DNA of 64,000 nucleotides from Diadema setosum (Eukaryota > Echinodermata > Echinoidea > Diadematoida > Diadematidae). The DNA lies in contig CM067062.1 of the NCBI GenBank assembly GCA_033980235.1, forward strand, positions 2,261,709 through 2,325,708, read 5' to 3'. This document shows positions 37,052 to 64,000 of the stretch, in pieces; the stretch's first letter is position 1; each line of letters opens with the position of its first letter. A model generated the notes under the pieces. That model made no database searches and had not been told where the DNA came from. It worked only from the letters and a program-made list of their open reading frames with translations. A program made the position numbers and the translations under genes.

Positions 37052-37399
37052 TACCCTTACTATACCACATGTAGTAATGTGTATACCGCAACCTTTTCAT
37101 TGTTACATTTGGGGATGTTTGGGGATGTTAAAATGTCTGAGGGTAAGCAATTTGGAAGGAAATTTGATGTAATGTATGTTAATCATGTTGGAAGTAATAT
37201 GTAATTCATGTGTGTTTGTGTAGGAGTTCTCAAGGAGTTGGGCAAAATCACGGCGAGATTGCGTCCGTATAATAGAGAGATCCGGATAAAGGGAGGCCGG
37301 ATAATAGAGGTTCAACTGTACTTTCAGCCTGTATGACAATAGGTTCTAGATCTATGCTGTTTCTCACACAACAGTAATGTTGTACCTGAGTGCTGAGAG

Positions 37400-38164
37400 C
37401 GAATCCAGTCAAAACGTCCCCGGGTCAAAACGTCCCCGGGTCAAAACGTCCCCGCCGTGTTCCAACCAAAACGTCCCCGGGTCAAGTACCAGAACGTCCC
37501 CGCTTTTGTCCGCGCGCGCTCTGTGGGTCAAAACGTCAGTCCGATCCCCGCTCTGCCTCCTCTTGCATGCCAGGCCCAGGCCAACGGGCGGAGGGTCTCG
37601 TCTTGCAGCGGCAATTCTATATGGCGCATAATCCAGCGGACTCAATAGAAATGCATGAAGAAAATACACTTTGGCGCATATGGGCGCTAGTGTACTTTCG
37701 CACCTGTTTGTCGAATGACCTCCTAACATGCACAAACTCACCCTAGTTATCCAGTAACCTAAATACTTGCATCTGAGTGAGATTCGAGTCTAGTAGAAAT
37801 GGAATTTTCACCATTTTTTTTTTTTTTTGGTCACTTATCTACTTGGGAATAATCCTGATCGCAACTACTCGCTCGGCAATCATTGCGTTGCATCGAATTC
37901 GCGTTGCATAGGAGCAGACAGCGCGCACGGCAGCACAGCTAGCGAGCAGCGAGCCACCTGAATGCTGCTCTAAATAACAAAATTTCTTCACATTTACCGT
38001 TATGAATTGATAAGTGATACTTAGATTTTTATAAAAATTTATGACATAGAACATTTTGACCCGAGGACGTTTTGGTGCCAGCTGGACCCGGGGACGTTTT
38101 GGTCGTACCCGAGGACGTTTTGGCTCGGGGACGTTTTGACGTGGGGACGTTATGACCGGTAAGC
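37400..38164. mobile_element. Foldback element with CAAAACGTCCCCGGGT arms
   Basis: Flanked by the 8-bp direct repeat GCTGAGAG (37392-37399, 38165-38172). The left arm has five or more units of CAAAACGTCCCCGGGT type (37409-37505). The right arm has the inverse GACGTTTTGACCCG/GGGGACGTTTTGG units (38049-38155). The middle, about 500 bp, holds an unrelated GC-rich part and a poly-T run. The short frames across the arms (repeating NVPGSKRP, KTSPG) are repeat artefacts. Confidence 0.78.
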
Positions 38165-38172
38165 GCTGAGAG

Positions 38173-39648
38173 GTCAAACTAACAAAAAGCTAGCCTGACC
38201 AGACAGCTGTGCGAAGCACAGCAGTCTGCGTCTGACATCTAAATATAGACAACCGTTAGTGTTTTACGTTGTATACGACCATCGCTTTTGACGGCAAAAT
38301 CACATTAAAATGTCTTTTATTTTGTTTGATTTTACCAATAAGATGAGTTTTTTTTTGTGTTGTTTGAAGGTTTGATGAGTTTTACCACTCACCTACATCG
38401 TATTTTGCTGATGGTTGAGTTGAATTTGTTGTTTTGTTGGTATCCAGACCTTATAATTATTGTTGAATTTTTCGGAGTAGATCGTGCGCTGATTCACAAA
38501 ATCAACGAACTACCATGAATGCTCAACCGGAAGTACCATGGTAGCATTTTACGTACGCCCATGCGTTTTGTGTGTTACGTAAAGCTTGTCGTATGCTACG
38601 TACCTGTACATGTATTTCCGCGTGTGCTGCTCTTATGATTTGACCTTTGCATGGGTCACTTCCGCTCCGATAAGGTCATGAACTTTTCCGACTCGCTACG
38701 TTGTAGATATACGAGAGTGATTGCCATTCAAATAACACGCAAAAGATGAGGAGTGAAGCAATACGGATGCTTACAGACCTGATTTTAATCACGGATTTCG
38801 GTGGGTTCGCTCAATGCAATTATGCAAGGCTGCCGCACCTAGTGGCCTGATCCGACTAAATATTTTTGGTGCTTTTTTCTGCGGCTCTCACTTCTCCGTG
38901 CACAAATCAGCCTCGTGAAGCTGAAGTCTGACATCTTTTTACAAAAATTTGTAACAAGAAAAATAAAATCAGTACTAACCTGATCTTGTGCATATATTCC
39001 AAATTACTATTCCACACTGATAGAGTAGGTGAGTACTCCAATTTGTTAGCAAACTAATCACTGTGTAGGTATGGCGGGTTCACTTTCTTCATCAATTCCG
39101 CCGTTCGCTAACCTTTGGGCGCTTTTTCATCCCGCGACGCGACATCACATCATCACATCACGCATCCAGCACATACAGACAGCGCGCAAGCTGTGAGATT
39201 TTCAGAGCGAGCTTGCGCACGCACTGGAGGATACTGTATCCTCCGGTGCGTGCACGTGTTGAGCCCAGAGATCTGCATTGCTATAGGAGTATCAATCAAT
39301 GTTCTTCTTCTTCTTCATGTTCTTCTTTTTTTTTCTTCTTTTTCTTCTTCTTCTTGTAAGTTCTGTATTTTTTCTTCTTCTTTCAATAAAGTACAGTCAA
39401 CCTTGTAGTGTATCAGCGTAAATGTTGCTGGCACACAAAGTATCCTGTGGTTATTAGTGGTTGTACTTATTTCTTCTTTTTTTTTAGTTATTTTTATTAA
39501 AGTAATTTAAGGTATAATTTATTTTACTTTCCAGAGAATATCATTTGCAGTAGTCTAAGTAATATGTACACACACATTCTGTAGAATCTTAACATGGAAT
39601 GACATTTGTGTTTAGGCCCATAGACTCGCATTCGTGTAAGCTGCAGTC
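38173..39648 (+). promoter_or_regulatory. PRPF8 upstream region with candidate 5'UTR intron
   Basis: The interval between the foldback element and the PRPF8 start is non-coding and contains CACTTCCGCTCC (38658) and a TTC-rich tract at 39299-39382. A donor-like TAG|GTGAGTAC lies at 39029 and an acceptor-like TTGTGTTTAG ends at 39615, so a non-coding first exon before 39029 is possible. This is an inference from splice-site shape only. No core promoter was identified with confidence. Confidence 0.35.

Positions 39649-64000
<24,352 letters not shown>

Larger units (their letters stand above)
28854..37318. mobile_element. Composite element bounded by pogo/Tigger-type inverted ends
   Basis: The left end starts CAGTTGAACCTCTTGTATCC at 28854 and the right end is the inverse of CAGTTGAACCTCTATTATCC, ending at 37318. 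Both abut TA dinucleotides (28852-28853 and 37319-37320). These CAG...ATCCGG ends flanked by TA resemble the Tc1/mariner pogo-Tigger/jerky group. The 8.5 kb length is produced by internal events annotated separately: direct duplication, TU-like foldback insertion and TA MITE insertion. Removing these leaves about 1.8 kb with no transposase frame. Confidence 0.65.

Noticed and set aside
37377..37746. Overlapping frames near 37.4-37.7 kb with repeated PGSKRP/KTSPG words
   Set aside because: They run along the tandem CAAAACGTCCCCGGGT arm of a foldback element and are open in three registers.

Overview
The window is metazoan nuclear DNA. Genes are split by GT-AG introns, intergenic space is A+T-rich, and there are many microsatellites and nested DNA transposons. 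The style (frequent TACATGTACA-type words, a tRNA-headed SINE, and foldback transposons with tandem-repeat arms that closely resemble the TU elements described from the sea urchin Strongylocentrotus purpuratus) suggests a marine invertebrate deuterostome, most likely an echinoderm and plausibly a sea urchin. The phylum is inferred; no species is claimed.

Only two protein-coding genes can be supported. On the minus strand, 11731 to 9750, lies a two-coding-exon CCDC92-like gene (306 aa, coiled coil). On the plus strand, from 39649 to beyond the right edge, lies PRPF8/Prp8, the central U5 snRNP protein of the spliceosome. The first 25 coding exons were resolved by hand. They encode about 1279 of roughly 2350 residues, covering the N-terminal domain, PROCN, the RRM-like domain and the start of the U5/U2 snRNA-binding region. 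All exon phases join in frame. One intron uses a GC-AG splice pair. The two genes are divergently oriented and about 28 kb apart. No functional link between them is evident.

The rest is mostly mobile DNA. 1-9.7 kb holds a SINE, a small foldback element, low-complexity tracts and the region downstream of CCDC92. 13.95-21.3 kb is an array of three near-complete copies plus one remnant of the same non-autonomous hAT-type transposon; every junction carries the identical 8-bp target duplication CACAGCAT. 28.85-37.3 kb is a nested structure: pogo-type termini enclose a 1.4 kb direct duplication, a 4.6 kb TU-like foldback element between the two duplicates, and a TA-flanked MITE in the second duplicate whose empty site survives in the first. 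37.4-38.2 kb is another foldback element. The PRPF8 introns hold at least ten more non-autonomous insertions, including two opposite-orientation copies of one TTAA-flanked (piggyBac-type) family.

I found no bacterial or viral genes, CRISPR arrays, rRNA or convincing functional tRNA. The most notable content is the shared-TSD hAT array and the three foldback elements whose tandem-repeat arms are unrelated in sequence but share the same architecture, including 8-bp target duplications.
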